Shown here in pieces: positions 54,885 to 64,000 of a stretch of 64,000 nucleotides of DNA. Source of the stretch: Clostridium beijerinckii (GTDB taxonomy: Bacteria > Bacillota > Clostridia > Clostridiales > Clostridiaceae); the NCBI GenBank assembly GCA_003129525.1, contig CP029329.1, forward strand, positions 2,836,501 through 2,900,500, read 5' to 3'. The translations under genes were made by a program, and so were the position numbers. Under the pieces are notes generated by a model. It worked only from the letters and a program-made list of their open reading frames with translations, was not told where the DNA came from and did not search any database. How positions within the stretch are numbered: position 1 is the stretch's first letter; every line of letters begins with the position of its first letter.

Positions 54885-55877
54885 ATGAAATTAGGAATTA
54901 TGGGAGCTGGAATGATTGTGAAGGATTTCTTAACAATCACTCCACATTTAAAAGATTTAGACTTAGTAGCCATTTGTGGTACAAAAAATGGTGAAAAGGT
55001 AATGAATGAGTTTAAGAGTAAATATAATATTAAGAATATTTTCTATAACTATGATGAATTATTAAATTGTGATTTAGATGCTATCTATATTGCATTGCCT
55101 AATAATTTGCATTTTGAGTTTGCAAAAAAGGCATTAGAAGCAAATAAAAATGTTATTATTGAAAAACCAATTACATCAACATATAAAGAAGCATTAATCT
55201 TAAGTGATCTAGCTAAACAAAAACAGTTATTTATATTTGAAGCAATTACTAATCAATATCTTCCTAATTATAAAAAAATTAAAGAGCTACTTCCTAGTTT
55301 AGGGAATATTAAAATTGTTCAGTGTAACTATTCTCAATATTCTAGCAGATATGATAGATTTAAAGAAGGGGATGTCTTACCTGCCTTTGATCCTAAATTT
55401 TCAGGTGGTGCATTAATGGATTTGAATATTTATAATATCCATTATGTAGTGGGTTTGTTTGGGAAACCTAAAAATATTGAATATTATCCTAATATTGAGA
55501 GAGGGATAGATACATCTGGAATATTATTATTAGATTATGGCACATTTAAATGTATTTGTATTGGTGCAAAAGACTGCAAGGCACCTATTGCAAATAATAT
55601 TCAAGGAGATGAAGGATGCATATACCAAGATACTCCAGCCAATGTTTGCGAAAGATTTGAATTATTAATGAATGATGACACAAGTTCTTTAATGAATGAA
55701 AATAATTATGATCATCGTATGGTTAATGAATTTATTGAATTTGCAGATATGATTAAAAATAATAATATAGAAAAATGTTATCAAATGTTAGAACATAGCT
55801 TAATAGTTAGCGAAATTCAAACAGTTGCAAGAAATAAAAGTGGAATAATATTCCCGGCAGACATTGATATAAAATAA
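54885..55877 (+). CDS. Gfo/Idh/MocA-family oxidoreductase
   Basis: 330 residues. Rossmann start MKLGIMGAGMIVKDFLTI, cofactor segment YIALPNNLHFEFAKKALEAN, catalytic NVIIEKPITSTYKEAL (EKP) and the substrate domain entered at FSGGALMDLNIYNIHYVVGL (the GGxxxDxxxYxxH pattern). Substrate unknown. AGGGAGGAAAG precedes the ATG, and the gene starts 50 bases after the activase, so co-transcription is possible though the functions are not obviously linked. Confidence 0.92.
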   Translation: MKLGIMGAGMIVKDFLTITPHLKDLDLVAICGTKNGEKVMNEFKSKYNIKNIFYNYDELLNCDLDAIYIALPNNLHFEFAKKALEANKNVIIEKPITSTYKEALILSDLAKQKQLFIFEAITNQYLPNYKKIKELLPSLGNIKIVQCNYSQYSSRYDRFKEGDVLPAFDPKFSGGALMDLNIYNIHYVVGLFGKPKNIEYYPNIERGIDTSGILLLDYGTFKCICIGAKDCKAPIANNIQGDEGCIYQDTPANVCERFELLMNDDTSSLMNENNYDHRMVNEFIEFADMIKNNNIEKCYQMLEHSLIVSEIQTVARNKSGIIFPADIDIK

Positions 55878-55899
55878 ATTTTAAAATGCTATTTAGTAT

Positions 55900-55951
55900 T
55901 AAAAGAACAGTAGATAGTTTTATTTTTACAAAAACTATTTACTGTTCTTTA
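55900..55951. terminator. Terminator between the oxidoreductase and the antisense remnant
   Basis: AAAAGAACAGTAGATAGTTTT pairs (one mismatch) with AAAACTATTTACTGTTCTTT. A similar hairpin ends valS at 63243-63288. Confidence 0.85.
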
Positions 55952-55955
55952 TTTG

Positions 55956-56239
55956 CTAGTTATTATCCGTACTAGTTTTATTTTGTAACTTATCAAATCT
56001 ATTCATAACTTCAGTAATTGTATCTTTGAAGATTTGTGGTAAGTCACTGCTGGTTGCATTCTTAAACTCTAATCCGGCTTGTGCGAAACCTTTTTCTACT
56101 GCAGTTCTCATTTGTTGCAACTTATCTTGATCATCTCCAGCTATAGCTGTTGCCATAGTCATAATACGATCTGCAACTGCATTTACAGAATATACACCAT
56201 CTTCAGCTATTGCTTTTTGTGCACCTTCAACAGATGGAC
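55956..56239 (-). pseudogene. C-terminal remnant of a clostridial DUF5610-like protein
   Basis: The minus-strand frame reads EGAQKAIAEDGVYSVNAVAD, then RIMTMATAIAGDDQDKLQQM, then VEKGFAQAGLEF, ending near FDKLQNK. The pattern EDG.YSV...ADRI...A....GDD...L..M..AVEKGF..A is the conserved C-terminus of a family of clostridial proteins I know from memory as DUF5610-like. The N-terminal part is missing: upstream lies only the leader of the PatB gene. An ATG at 56162 without a ribosome site does not make a gene. Confidence 0.6.
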
Positions 56240-56313
56240 AAATAATCCATAAATATAGTATGCTAATAGAAAATATGAAATACAGTTTAAATTATACTTA
56301 AGGAGTGAAATTT

Positions 56314-57504
56314 ATGAAGTACGATTTCGAAACGCTAGTATATAGAAAAAATATAGGAGCAAGTAAATGGAACCTAATGTCGAAAGTTAATCCTCATGTT
56401 AAAGATAATATAGTACCATTTTCTGTGGCTGATATGGAGTTTAAAAATCCACCGCAAATTGTAGACGGTTTAAAAAAATATATTGATTTAAGCATTTTGG
56501 GATATACTGAATCTACAGAAGAATATTATAAAGCTGTATGTAATTGGATGGAAAGAAAACACGATTGGAAAATAAGAAAAGAGTGGATTGCAGAATTTTC
56601 AGGTGTAGTACCAGCATTGTATACAATTATTAGAGCCCTTACAAAAGAAGAAGATAACGTGCTTATTATGACTCCAGTATATTATCCATTTTATAAGGCA
56701 ATTACAACTAATAACAGAAAAGTTATAAATACTGAATTGGTTCTTTGCAAAGATCATTATGAAATTAATTTTGAGGATTTCGAAGAAAAAGCAAAATTAG
56801 AAAAGACAAAATTACTGATTTTGTGTAATCCTCATAACCCTGTTGGTCGTGTCTGGAGTGAAGAAGAATTAAAAAGAATAGGTGAAATATGTTTAGAAAA
56901 TAATGTTATTGTAGTATCTGATGAAATTCATTTTGATTTAATAATGCCAGGATTTAAACACACAGTATTTGCAAATATTTGTGAAGAATTTGCAAATAAT
57001 TCGGTTATTTGTACTGCACCAAGTAAAACATTTAACTTGGCAGGCCTTCAAACTTCTAACATTATAATTCCAAATAAAAAAATCAGAAATAAAATTATAA
57101 GTGAACGAAGAGCTGCAATTGGAAATTCTGGTTTAAATATATTTGGTTATAAAGCTTGTGAAATTGCTTATAATGAATGTGAAGATTGGCTTGATGAACT
57201 TATAAAAGTATTAGCTGTAAATAAAAAACTTGTAGAAGATTTTATGAAAAAAAATATCCCTGAAATTAAAGTGATAGATTTAGAAGGAACATATCTTCAA
57301 TGGTTAGATTTTAGAAGTTTAGAAAAAGATCATAAAGCATTAGAAAAATTTATGCAGATAGAAGCACAATTTTTCTTGGACGAGGGATATATATTTGGAG
57401 ATGAAGGGAAAGGCTTTGAAAGAATTAATTTAGCATGTCCAACTAGAGTTTTAAAGGAAGCGTTAGAGAGATTACTTGAAGCTGTAATGAGATGCTATAG
57501 ATAA
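56314..57504 (+). CDS. MalY/PatB-family PLP-dependent cystathionine beta-lyase / aminotransferase
   Basis: About 396 residues. The fold-type-I aminotransferase core shows the PLP Lys in TAPSKTFNLAGLQTSNIIIP, the Asp in VVSDEIHFDLI and the NPHNPVGRVW loop. The N-terminal WNLMSKVNPHVKDNIVPFSV and ADMEFKNPPQIVD are MalY/PatB signatures. It cleaves cystathionine or cysteine conjugates. A GTG at 56305 belongs to AAGGAGTG; the ATG at 56314 is correctly spaced. Single-gene unit. Confidence 0.92.
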   Translation: MKYDFETLVYRKNIGASKWNLMSKVNPHVKDNIVPFSVADMEFKNPPQIVDGLKKYIDLSILGYTESTEEYYKAVCNWMERKHDWKIRKEWIAEFSGVVPALYTIIRALTKEEDNVLIMTPVYYPFYKAITTNNRKVINTELVLCKDHYEINFEDFEEKAKLEKTKLLILCNPHNPVGRVWSEEELKRIGEICLENNVIVVSDEIHFDLIMPGFKHTVFANICEEFANNSVICTAPSKTFNLAGLQTSNIIIPNKKIRNKIISERRAAIGNSGLNIFGYKACEIAYNECEDWLDELIKVLAVNKKLVEDFMKKNIPEIKVIDLEGTYLQWLDFRSLEKDHKALEKFMQIEAQFFLDEGYIFGDEGKGFERINLACPTRVLKEALERLLEAVMRCYR

Positions 57505-57833
57505 CAAGGATAAAATGTCAATATCTAATTGAAAATCACTTAACCCTCAGTGTTTCAAAGTTTTGATAGTTTACAAATTTATAATTTACTATACAGAGAT
57601 ACATAGGTAAATATTTGTAGGAATAATGCCATGTGAGCGTAGGGAGAGTGAATTATTTCACTTATAAGTTAATGTATAAAGAGAAGAAACACAAAATATT
57701 ATTATGACGTGTGTGATTTTTTGCATAACATGTTATGGTAAGTGTTACCAAAAACAATAATCCAATGAGCAATAGTAATTAAAGACAAAGTAAATAAAGT
57801 ATAATTAAAATAAAACACAAAGGAGATAGAGGC
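57505..57833. other. Intergenic, no gene recognised
   Basis: 329 bases with two small hairpins (AGTGAA/TTCACT near 57645 and GGTAA/TTACC near 57737) but no T-run and no coding pattern. Confidence 0.4.
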
Positions 57834-58463
57834 ATGACAGAATTCTGGGAATCAAGTTTTATAGAAAATCAAATGATGTGGGGATTTAAACCTTCAGATT
57901 CAGCAATCTTGATAAAGGACTTTTTCATTGGAAAGAAAGTTAAGGATATATTGATACCTGGTATTGGATATGGTAGAAACGCAAAGGTTTTTATTGACAA
58001 TGGAATGAATGTAACAGGTATTGAGATTTCGGAAACAGCAATTGATTTGGCAAAGAAAAATGAGCTTAATATTAATATTTTTCATGGTTCAGTAACTGAT
58101 ATGCCTTTTGACAACAAACTTTATGACGGTATATTTTGTTATGCCCTTATTCACTTATTGAATAAACATGATAGAGATAAGTTTATTAAAGATTGCTATA
58201 ATCAGTTAAAGCCAAACGGATATATGATTTTTATTACTATTTCAAAAGAAGCCCCAATGTTTGGAAAGGGCAAACAATTGGATAAAGACTATTTCGAGAT
58301 AATGGAAGGGCTAAAAATGTTTTTTTATGATTCTGACTCTATAAAACAAGAATTTGAAGAATATGGACTTATGGAATTTTCGGAAGTTGTTGAGCCACAT
58401 AAGAATGCGGAAAATAAACCTCCATTTAAATTTATAATGGTAAAATGTCAGAAAAAACTATAA
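57834..58463 (+). CDS. Class I SAM-dependent methyltransferase
   Basis: 209 residues. Motif I is ILIPGIGYGRNAKVFIDNG (a GxGxGxN variant), then the acidic end of strand 2 in VTGIEISETAI, SVTDMPFDNKLYDGIF (motif II/III) and the helix LLNKHDRDKFIKDCYNQLKP. The layout resembles TehB/thiopurine-type small-molecule methyltransferases. The acceptor is unknown. AAAGGAGATAGAGGC before the ATG. The next gene starts 58 bases downstream. Confidence 0.9.
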   Translation: MTEFWESSFIENQMMWGFKPSDSAILIKDFFIGKKVKDILIPGIGYGRNAKVFIDNGMNVTGIEISETAIDLAKKNELNINIFHGSVTDMPFDNKLYDGIFCYALIHLLNKHDRDKFIKDCYNQLKPNGYMIFITISKEAPMFGKGKQLDKDYFEIMEGLKMFFYDSDSIKQEFEEYGLMEFSEVVEPHKNAENKPPFKFIMVKCQKKL

Positions 58464-58520
58464 TTACTATTACATAAAAAATAGTAAGCTATTATTTGAT
58501 ATGTAAATGGGAGCGATATT

Positions 58521-58793
58521 ATGGATGCTGTTGAATACTATTTAATAATATCAGTAATAATATCTGGTATTGTTTACTCTATAGTTAAGATTTCTGAGTT
58601 TGTTTTAAAGAAAAATATAATGAAATATGTGATCTTATTATTTCTAATTATTTCAGTTACGCTTTATGGTTTTATTTATTTATCAAATTATGATGGATGT
58701 GGGGGATTTATTTTTATATTTATTTTTTTAATAGATTTATTATTAATAATTTTGAGTTTAATCGAAAAGTTATATAAAAAGTTTAAAGTATAA
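58521..58793 (+). CDS. Small membrane protein, unknown function (90 aa)
   Basis: Not recognised. Three hydrophobic segments cover most of the chain (around YLIISVIISGIVYSIVKI, YVILLFLIISVTLYGFIYL and FIFIFIFLIDLLLIIL), separated by short Lys-rich loops, with a basic C-terminus. GGGAGCGATATT precedes the ATG. Its position between a methyltransferase and a nucleotidyltransferase gene gives no clear hint. Confidence 0.65.
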   Translation: MDAVEYYLIISVIISGIVYSIVKISEFVLKKNIMKYVILLFLIISVTLYGFIYLSNYDGCGGFIFIFIFLIDLLLIILSLIEKLYKKFKV

Positions 58794-58866
58794 TTGATTA
58801 TAAATTAACTTCACAATATTCGTATATTACAACTTACAGGGATTTTATTAAAAGGAGAAATTTGTT

Positions 58867-59709
58867 ATGAAAATTGAATTAAGCATAAAAAGAATACTAA
58901 CCTTATTAAAAACAGTTAAAGGTATTGAAGCCGTTGTACTTGGAGGCTCAAGAGCGAAAGGTAATTATTCGGCAAAATCGGATATAGATATTGGCATATA
59001 TTATAGTGATAGTTCTAAATTAGATTTAGAAGGATTAAATCGAGTGGCCACCCAATTAGATGATACACACCGCTCTGATCTTATAACGAAGATTGGAGAA
59101 TGGGGGCCATGGATAAATGGTGGAGGATGGCTGTGTATAGATGGATTAGCAACAGATTTTTTATTGAGGGATTTAAATAAAGTATCAACTGTTATAGATG
59201 AGTGTTTAAATAATATAATAACAATTGATTATCAACCTGGTCATCCTCATGGATTTGTAAATACCATTTATGTAGCAGAGACCTATTACTGTAAAATACT
59301 TTGGAATAGCAATAATAATTTAGTAAATCTTAAAGATAAAATTACTCCTTACCCTTTATCTATAAAAACCGGTATTGTAAATAAGTTTTTATGGGAAGCA
59401 GGTTTTTCTATTACACTTGCATACAAAGGGCTGTTGAAAGATGATATTGTGTATACTACTGGATGTATTTATCGTGTTATATCTTGTCTTACTCAGGTTA
59501 TATATGCTTTGAATGAAATTTATATTATGAATGAAAAAGGTTCTTTGGCTAATATAGATGAATTCAGAATTATACCACAAGATTTTAAGAAAAAAGTAGA
59601 AAATATATTCTATTCATTAACAACGAATACTGAAAATATGAAAAATCTTGTAGATGAATTATCAAGTATTGTTAAAGATGTAGAGAGTTTATGTAATAAA
59701 CATATATAA
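58867..59709 (+). CDS. Nucleotidyltransferase-domain protein (aminoglycoside adenylyltransferase-like fold)
   Basis: 280 residues. Residues ~20-50 hold the polymerase-beta-like active site, AVVLGGSRAKGNYSAKSDID, continuing IGIYY (GGSRA...SDIDI, the two metal-binding Asp). A DUF4037-like or kanamycin-nucleotidyltransferase-like helical C-terminus follows. Such proteins add AMP to small molecules or proteins; the substrate is unknown and resistance should not be assumed. AAAAGGAGAA before the ATG. Confidence 0.85.
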   Translation: MKIELSIKRILTLLKTVKGIEAVVLGGSRAKGNYSAKSDIDIGIYYSDSSKLDLEGLNRVATQLDDTHRSDLITKIGEWGPWINGGGWLCIDGLATDFLLRDLNKVSTVIDECLNNIITIDYQPGHPHGFVNTIYVAETYYCKILWNSNNNLVNLKDKITPYPLSIKTGIVNKFLWEAGFSITLAYKGLLKDDIVYTTGCIYRVISCLTQVIYALNEIYIMNEKGSLANIDEFRIIPQDFKKKVENIFYSLTTNTENMKNLVDELSSIVKDVESLCNKHI

Positions 59710-59920
59710 CTTTTAATATATAATATTGCAATATTGATGTTGCGTGATTTCTGATATTGATAATTATAGTTAGATAATCCTAACCATAATTTTTTAAGAT
59801 ATATTTCAACACAATATTAAAACATAGCCTTAAAAGAAAAAGATAGTAAAAACTATTATTGACAAAATTTATGTTGTAATATATTATTTAAGAGAATTAA
59901 AATTTTATAAATTATAAGCA

Positions 59921-60236
59921 ATGATAAAGAGGAGTAAAAATTCTAGGCATTAAAGGAAACTCGGAAAGTAAAGCTGAGGAGTACAGTTCTTTTAAATAAA
60001 TCATGGATTTATAAGGAACTAGCAAGAGAGAGGGAGAAGCTGAAAACCCTTATGCTGAAGGTTTTGAAGGTAGCTTTTGAGCTTCTTTAGTGAAATTAAT
60101 AGTAGCTAAAGACGGTTTGTCTAAATCGTTATTTGAATTAAGAGTTTATTCAATCAATATATTTTATTGATTGTGTAGAAATAAAGGTGGTACCGCGAGT
60201 CTTCGTCCTTTTTGTGACGAAGGCTCTTTTTGGTAT
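59921..60236 (+). promoter_or_regulatory. T-box leader of valS
   Basis: Stem I elements AGAGGAGTA and AGAGAGGGAG, and the invariant T-box AAAGGTGGTACCGCG (about 60184-60198), are followed by a terminator of GAGTCTTCGTC and GACGAAGGCTC with TTTTT. Position upstream of valS implies a valine specifier; a GUA triplet at 60102-60104 is a candidate. Uncharged tRNA-Val should favour the antiterminator. Confidence 0.93.
60198..60236 (+). terminator. T-box terminator hairpin
   Basis: GAGTCTTCGTC pairs with GACGAAGGCTC, then TTTTT. The competing antiterminator would use the T-box sequence itself. Confidence 0.88.
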
Positions 60237-60267
60237 TGAGAATCCAAATTTTACATTTGGTTATTCG

Positions 60268-60303
60268 AAAGCCCCCAGCGAACGTATGTGAGTCGGGCTT
60301 CCT
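60268..60303 (+). terminator. Second hairpin between the T-box and valS
   Basis: GAAAGCCC and GGGCTTCC pair around a ~20-base loop, then TTT. It is GC-rich compared with its surroundings and lies outside the T-box proper. Confidence 0.4.
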
Positions 60304-60305
60304 TT

Positions 60306-60514
60306 AGTTAACAGTTGTCAATTAACAGTTAACAATTAAGGATGAAACTCTTTCAGAGTTTCTAAATTTAAGTAATAAAAATTAAAAATCAATATTTAAA
60401 ACTATAATTAAATAAATTTCAGTAACTAGTTAATATTCTCTAAATGCAAGATTTAACAATAATAATTGAAATATTAAATTTTAACTATTAATTGTTATCT
60501 GTTAACTGTTAACT
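60306..60514. repeat. MITE-like inverted-repeat element in the valS leader (about 209 bp)
   Basis: The left end AGTTAACAGTTGTCAATTAA and the reverse complement of the right end, AGTTAACAGTTAACAGATAA, match over the outer 11 bases and again at AACAATTAA. A perfect GAAACTCT/AGAGTTTC hairpin sits just inside the left end (60344-60362). Non-coding. Confidence 0.55.
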
Positions 60515-60536
60515 GAATAAAGTTGGAGGAATGAAA

Positions 60537-63179
60537 ATGTCAGAAATTAAAAACATATCAACTACATATGATCCAAAAGAATTTGAGGATAGAATTTATA
60601 AAACTTGGGAAGAAAAAGGTTATTTTACGCCAGTAATTGATAAGAAGAAAAAACCTTATACAATAATCATGCCACCACCTAACATAACTGGTGAGCTTCA
60701 CTTAGGTCATGCATTTGATGATACTCTTCAAGATATGCTTATTAGATTTAAGAGAATGCAAGGATATTGTACATTATGGTTACCAGGAGAAGACCATGCA
60801 TCTATTGCAACAGAAGTTAAAGTTGCAAATGAACTTGCAAAACAAGGTTTAGATAAAAAAGAAATGGGTAGAGAAGCATTCCTTGAAAAAGTTTGGGAAT
60901 GGAGTGATGAATACAGAGCAAGAATAAGAAATCAAGTTAAGAAACTTGGGGTATCAGCTGACTTTACAAGAGAGGCTTTTACAATGGATGAAAATCTTAG
61001 TGCTGCTGTAAAACACGTATTTGTTAAACTTTATAATGAAGGCTTAATTTATCAAGGAAACAGAATAACTAACTGGTGTACTCATTGTCAAACTGCATTG
61101 TCTGATGCAGAAATTGAATATGAAGAACAAGCAGGTCATTTCTGGCATATAAACTATCCGCTAACTGATGGAAGTGGAGTTATTGAAATTGCTACAACTA
61201 GACCAGAAACGTTACTTGGAGATAGTGGTGTTGCTGTTAATCCTAATGATGAAAGATATAAACATCTTATTGGAAAAACTGTAATGTTACCATTAGTAAA
61301 TAGAGAAATTCCTATAGTTGCAGATGATTATGTTGATTTAGAATTTGGAACAGGCGCTGTTAAAATGACTCCAGCTCATGATCCAAATGACTTTGAAGTT
61401 GGAAAAAGACATAACTTAGAAATTATCAGAGTTATGGACGATAAGGGAATTATTAATCACTTTGGTGGAAAGTATCAAGGATTAGATAGATATGAAGCTA
61501 GAAAATTAATAGTTAAAGATCTAGAAGAATTAGGACTATTAGTTAAAATAAAAGATCACGCTCATAATGTTGGAACTCATGACAGATGTGGTACTACAGT
61601 AGAACCAATAATATCAAAGCAATGGTATGTTAAAATGGATACTTTAGCAAAACCAGCTATAGAAGTTGTTAAGAATGGAAAAACTAAGTTCGTTCCAGAA
61701 AGATTTGAAAAGACATATTTCAATTGGATGGAAAACATTCAAGATTGGTGTATCTCAAGACAATTATGGTGGGGGCATAGAATACCAGTTTTCTATTGTG
61801 AAGATTGTGGAGAAATGATGGTATTAGAAGAAACACCAAAGACTTGTACTAAATGTGGATCAAGTAATATCAAGCAAGACAATGATGTATTAGATACATG
61901 GTTCTCATCAGCATTATGGCCTTTCTCAACACTAGGTTGGCCAAACAAAACAGAAGATTTAGAATATTTCTACCCAACAAGTACATTAGTTACTGGACAT
62001 GATATTATATTCTTCTGGGTTGCAAGAATGATATTCTCAGGACTTCATAATATGGGAGAAACTCCATTTGATACTGTATTAATTCATGGTCTTATAAGAG
62101 ATTCCCAAGGTAGAAAAATGAGTAAATCTTTAGGTAATGGTGTTAACCCATTAGAAGTTATAGACACTTATGGTGCTGATGCTTTAAGGTTTATGATAGC
62201 TACTGGTAATGCCCCTGGAAATGATATGAGGTATTATCCAGAAAGAGTTGAATCTTCAAGAAACTTTGCTAATAAGATTTGGAATGCTTCAAGATTTGTT
62301 ATGATGAATCTTGATAAAGAAATTATGAATAAGTACAAAGATAGCAAAGAATATTCATTGGCTGATAAATGGATTTTATCAAAAATGAATACAGTAGTTA
62401 AAGAAGTTACTGAAAACATGGATAAGTTTGAACTTGGAATTGCTATGCAAAAAGTTAATGATTTTATGTGGAATGATTTCTGTGACTGGTATATAGAACT
62501 TGTTAAACCAGTATTTTATGGTGAGGATGAAAAAGCTAAGGGTATAGTTTATAATGTATTAAATACTGTATTAGTTACAGGATTAAAATTATTACACCCA
62601 GCTATGCCATTTATAACAGAAGAAATATTCACTCACTTAAGTGATGAAGAAACAATAACAACTTCAGCTTGGCCAGAATTTGATGAAGCGTTAGTAAGTC
62701 TAGACGCAGAAAGCGATATGGCATATGTAATTGAAGCAATAAAAGGATTAAGAAATGTAAGAGCTGAAATGAATGTGCCACCATCAAGAAAAGCTAAAGT
62801 AATTTGCTATATTGCAGAAGATGCTAAAAAAGCATTTAATGCAGGATCTGCATATATTGAAAAATTAGCTTCAGCTTCAGAAGTTGAATTTATAGCTGAT
62901 AAAGTTAATGTTCCTGATAATGCTGTTTCTTTAGTTGTTAAGGGTGGAGAATTATTTATGCCATTACTTGATCTAGTAGATAAAGAAAAGGAACTAGATA
63001 GATTAAATAAAGAAATGAAGAAATTAGAAGGCGAAATTGATAGAATAGATAAAAAACTTGGAAATCAAGGATTTGTAGCTAAAGCACCAGCAGCAGTTAT
63101 AGATGCAGAAAAAGAAAAAAGAGTAAAATATGTAGAAATGCTTGAAGCTGTTAAAGTTAGAATTGATGCTTTAAATTAA
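60537..63179 (+). CDS. valS: Valyl-tRNA synthetase
   Basis: About 880 residues. Charges tRNA-Val. The HIGH motif reads [20 protein letters not shown], the editing domain carries [10 protein letters not shown] and the segment around [13 protein letters not shown], and the KMSKS loop is [14 protein letters not shown] followed by [12 protein letters not shown]-terminal coiled coil ([20 protein letters not shown]) is typical of ValRS. Two Met codons begin the frame; the ATG at 60531 abuts GGAGG, so the ATG at 60537 is used. Controlled by the T-box. Confidence 0.97.
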   Translation: MSEIKNISTTYDPKEFEDRIYKTWEEKGYFTPVIDKKKKPYTIIMPPPNITGELHLGHAFDDTLQDMLIRFKRMQGYCTLWLPGEDHASIATEVKVANELAKQGLDKKEMGREAFLEKVWEWSDEYRARIRNQVKKLGVSADFTREAFTMDENLSAAVKHVFVKLYNEGLIYQGNRITNWCTHCQTALSDAEIEYEEQAGHFWHINYPLTDGSGVIEIATTRPETLLGDSGVAVNPNDERYKHLIGKTVMLPLVNREIPIVADDYVDLEFGTGAVKMTPAHDPNDFEVGKRHNLEIIRVMDDKGIINHFGGKYQGLDRYEARKLIVKDLEELGLLVKIKDHAHNVGTHDRCGTTVEPIISKQWYVKMDTLAKPAIEVVKNGKTKFVPERFEKTYFNWMENIQDWCISRQLWWGHRIPVFYCEDCGEMMVLEETPKTCTKCGSSNIKQDNDVLDTWFSSALWPFSTLGWPNKTEDLEYFYPTSTLVTGHDIIFFWVARMIFSGLHNMGETPFDTVLIHGLIRDSQGRKMSKSLGNGVNPLEVIDTYGADALRFMIATGNAPGNDMRYYPERVESSRNFANKIWNASRFVMMNLDKEIMNKYKDSKEYSLADKWILSKMNTVVKEVTENMDKFELGIAMQKVNDFMWNDFCDWYIELVKPVFYGEDEKAKGIVYNVLNTVLVTGLKLLHPAMPFITEEIFTHLSDEETITTSAWPEFDEALVSLDAESDMAYVIEAIKGLRNVRAEMNVPPSRKAKVICYIAEDAKKAFNAGSAYIEKLASASEVEFIADKVNVPDNAVSLVVKGGELFMPLLDLVDKEKELDRLNKEMKKLEGEIDRIDKKLGNQGFVAKAPAAVIDAEKEKRVKYVEMLEAVKVRIDALN

Positions 63180-63242
63180 GAATATATTTTAAAGCAATGT
63201 TGATACTATGATATTTTTTACGGAAATTTGAAGATAAATGAG

Positions 63243-63288
63243 GACAGTAGATAATTTTGTATAAATGCAAAACTATCTACTGTTTTTC
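63243..63288 (+). terminator. Terminator of valS
   Basis: ACAGTAGATAATTTTG pairs with CAAAACTATCTACTGT, then TTTTTCTTTT. Confidence 0.85.
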
Positions 63289-63507
63289 TTTTGTTTTGAG
63301 CTATTTCATGTTTAATAAAAGAAAATGACAAAGATAAATTATAATTTAAATGAAATAATAAATTTTTAGTAGTGAATCTGATATTCAATGATGTGCTACA
63401 GAGAAATTTTGGGAAGTTAATTTAAAAAATTTTATAAAATTAAGGATATAACAGAATAAATATTAATATACATAGTTTTAGAATACTATGTATGGAGGTA
63501 TTTAAAT

Positions 63508-64000
63508 TTGAAAACAAAAAAGTCTTTACTTAACTTAATATTCTGGGTAACTTTATCGATATTGTTCAATGTTTTTATATTTTATACAAGAGGTGAAACT
63601 GCAGCAATTGAGTATTTTGGTGGCTACATAGTAGAAATGTCATTAAGCTTGGATAATCTATTTTTATTTTTAATGGTATTTTCAAGTTTTAAGATAAGAG
63701 AAGAATATCAAGAAAAAGTACTCTTATATGGAGTTATGGGTGCTATGATACTACGTCTAATATTTATTTTATTAGGTGTAGCTATGATAAGTAAGTTTAG
63801 CTTTCTACTTTCTATCTTTGGTGTAATATTATTACTCAGTGGTTTTAAAATGTTGTTTAAAGAAAATGACGATATACAATTTCATGATAATTTTGCAGTT
63901 AAACTCCTAAGAAAAATAATACCAGTAACAAATGTTTTATATGGACAAAAGTTTTTTGTAAAACAAAATAAAATTATTTATGCAACACCACTTTTTGCAG
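63508..64000 (+). CDS. TerC-family membrane protein, 5' part (runs off the window)
   Basis: Starts at TTG 63508 behind TGGAGGT and stays open to the window end (164 codons). After a first membrane segment (LNLIFWVTLSILFNVFIFY), the TerC signature YIVEMSLSLDNLFLFLMVFS with its membrane acidic residues appears, then VMGAMILRLIFILLGVAMI. TerC/Alx-like proteins are linked to metal (manganese) export. No yybP-ykoY riboswitch was recognised in 63290-63507. Truncated only by the window edge. Confidence 0.88.
   Translation, partial: MKTKKSLLNLIFWVTLSILFNVFIFYTRGETAAIEYFGGYIVEMSLSLDNLFLFLMVFSSFKIREEYQEKVLLYGVMGAMILRLIFILLGVAMISKFSFLLSIFGVILLLSGFKMLFKENDDIQFHDNFAVKLLRKIIPVTNVLYGQKFFVKQNKIIYATPLFA

Overview
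This is an AT-rich stretch of chromosome. It has purine-rich Shine-Dalgarno sites, many TTG/GTG starts, T-box and lysine-box leaders, an [FeFe] hydrogenase, a 2-hydroxyacyl-CoA dehydratase activase and YesM/YesN-type two-component proteins. Together these point to a Clostridium sensu stricto (beijerinckii/butyricum-like). The genus is a confident inference and the species is not. No rRNA, tRNA, CRISPR array or prophage module was recognised.

Layout. 0-5.5 kb: the 3' end of a TPR protein, a complete IS4-type element, an MFS efflux gene converging on a MocR regulator, and a divergent FMN-binding split-barrel protein. 5.5-13.7 kb: mostly single-gene units, namely a decayed cyclic-nucleotide phosphodiesterase tail, a DUF3810 protein, two flavodoxin-like reductases around an HxlR regulator, gpmA, an oxidoreductase, an aldo/keto reductase and a GNAT acetyltransferase. 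13.7-18.8 kb: a patchwork of duplications. Two nearly identical 51-residue zinc-ribbon genes, each with the same Shine-Dalgarno-occluding leader, bracket a YkgJ and a DUF2812 gene, and an IS1182-type element sits where the second zinc-ribbon gene should have its terminator. 19-24 kb: L-asparaginase, a LysP-type permease behind a lysine riboswitch, and SstT. 24-30 kb: a soluble chemotaxis transducer, a coiled-coil protein, an LTA-synthase-like protein and a degenerate GGDEF protein.

29-38 kb: a binding-protein-dependent ABC importer (lipoprotein, fused permease, ATPase), MgtC, and a YesM/YesN two-component pair. 38-43.3 kb: an [FeFe] hydrogenase carrying a vestigial NuoF/HydB tail, then DUF47-PiT and a second PiT, both behind Pho-box-like repeats. 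43.4-48 kb: a CDF metal exporter, a DUF2974 hydrolase, a metallophosphoesterase, a MIF-like tautomerase and a small membrane protein. 48-50 kb: the second IS1182 copy, inverted relative to the first and apparently identical. 50-64 kb: a VOC protein, a 1408-residue dehydratase activase, an oxidoreductase, a MalY/PatB lyase, a methyltransferase, a nucleotidyltransferase, valS under a T-box, and the start of a TerC-family gene.

The most unusual items are the terminator-replacing IS1182 pair, the zinc-ribbon leaders, the hydrogenase that has lost the NuoF cluster cysteines, and the layered lysP leader. I did not find a clearly new multi-gene defence or biosynthetic system. Several start codons were moved from the longest open frame to the codon best placed behind a Shine-Dalgarno, and each such case is noted.
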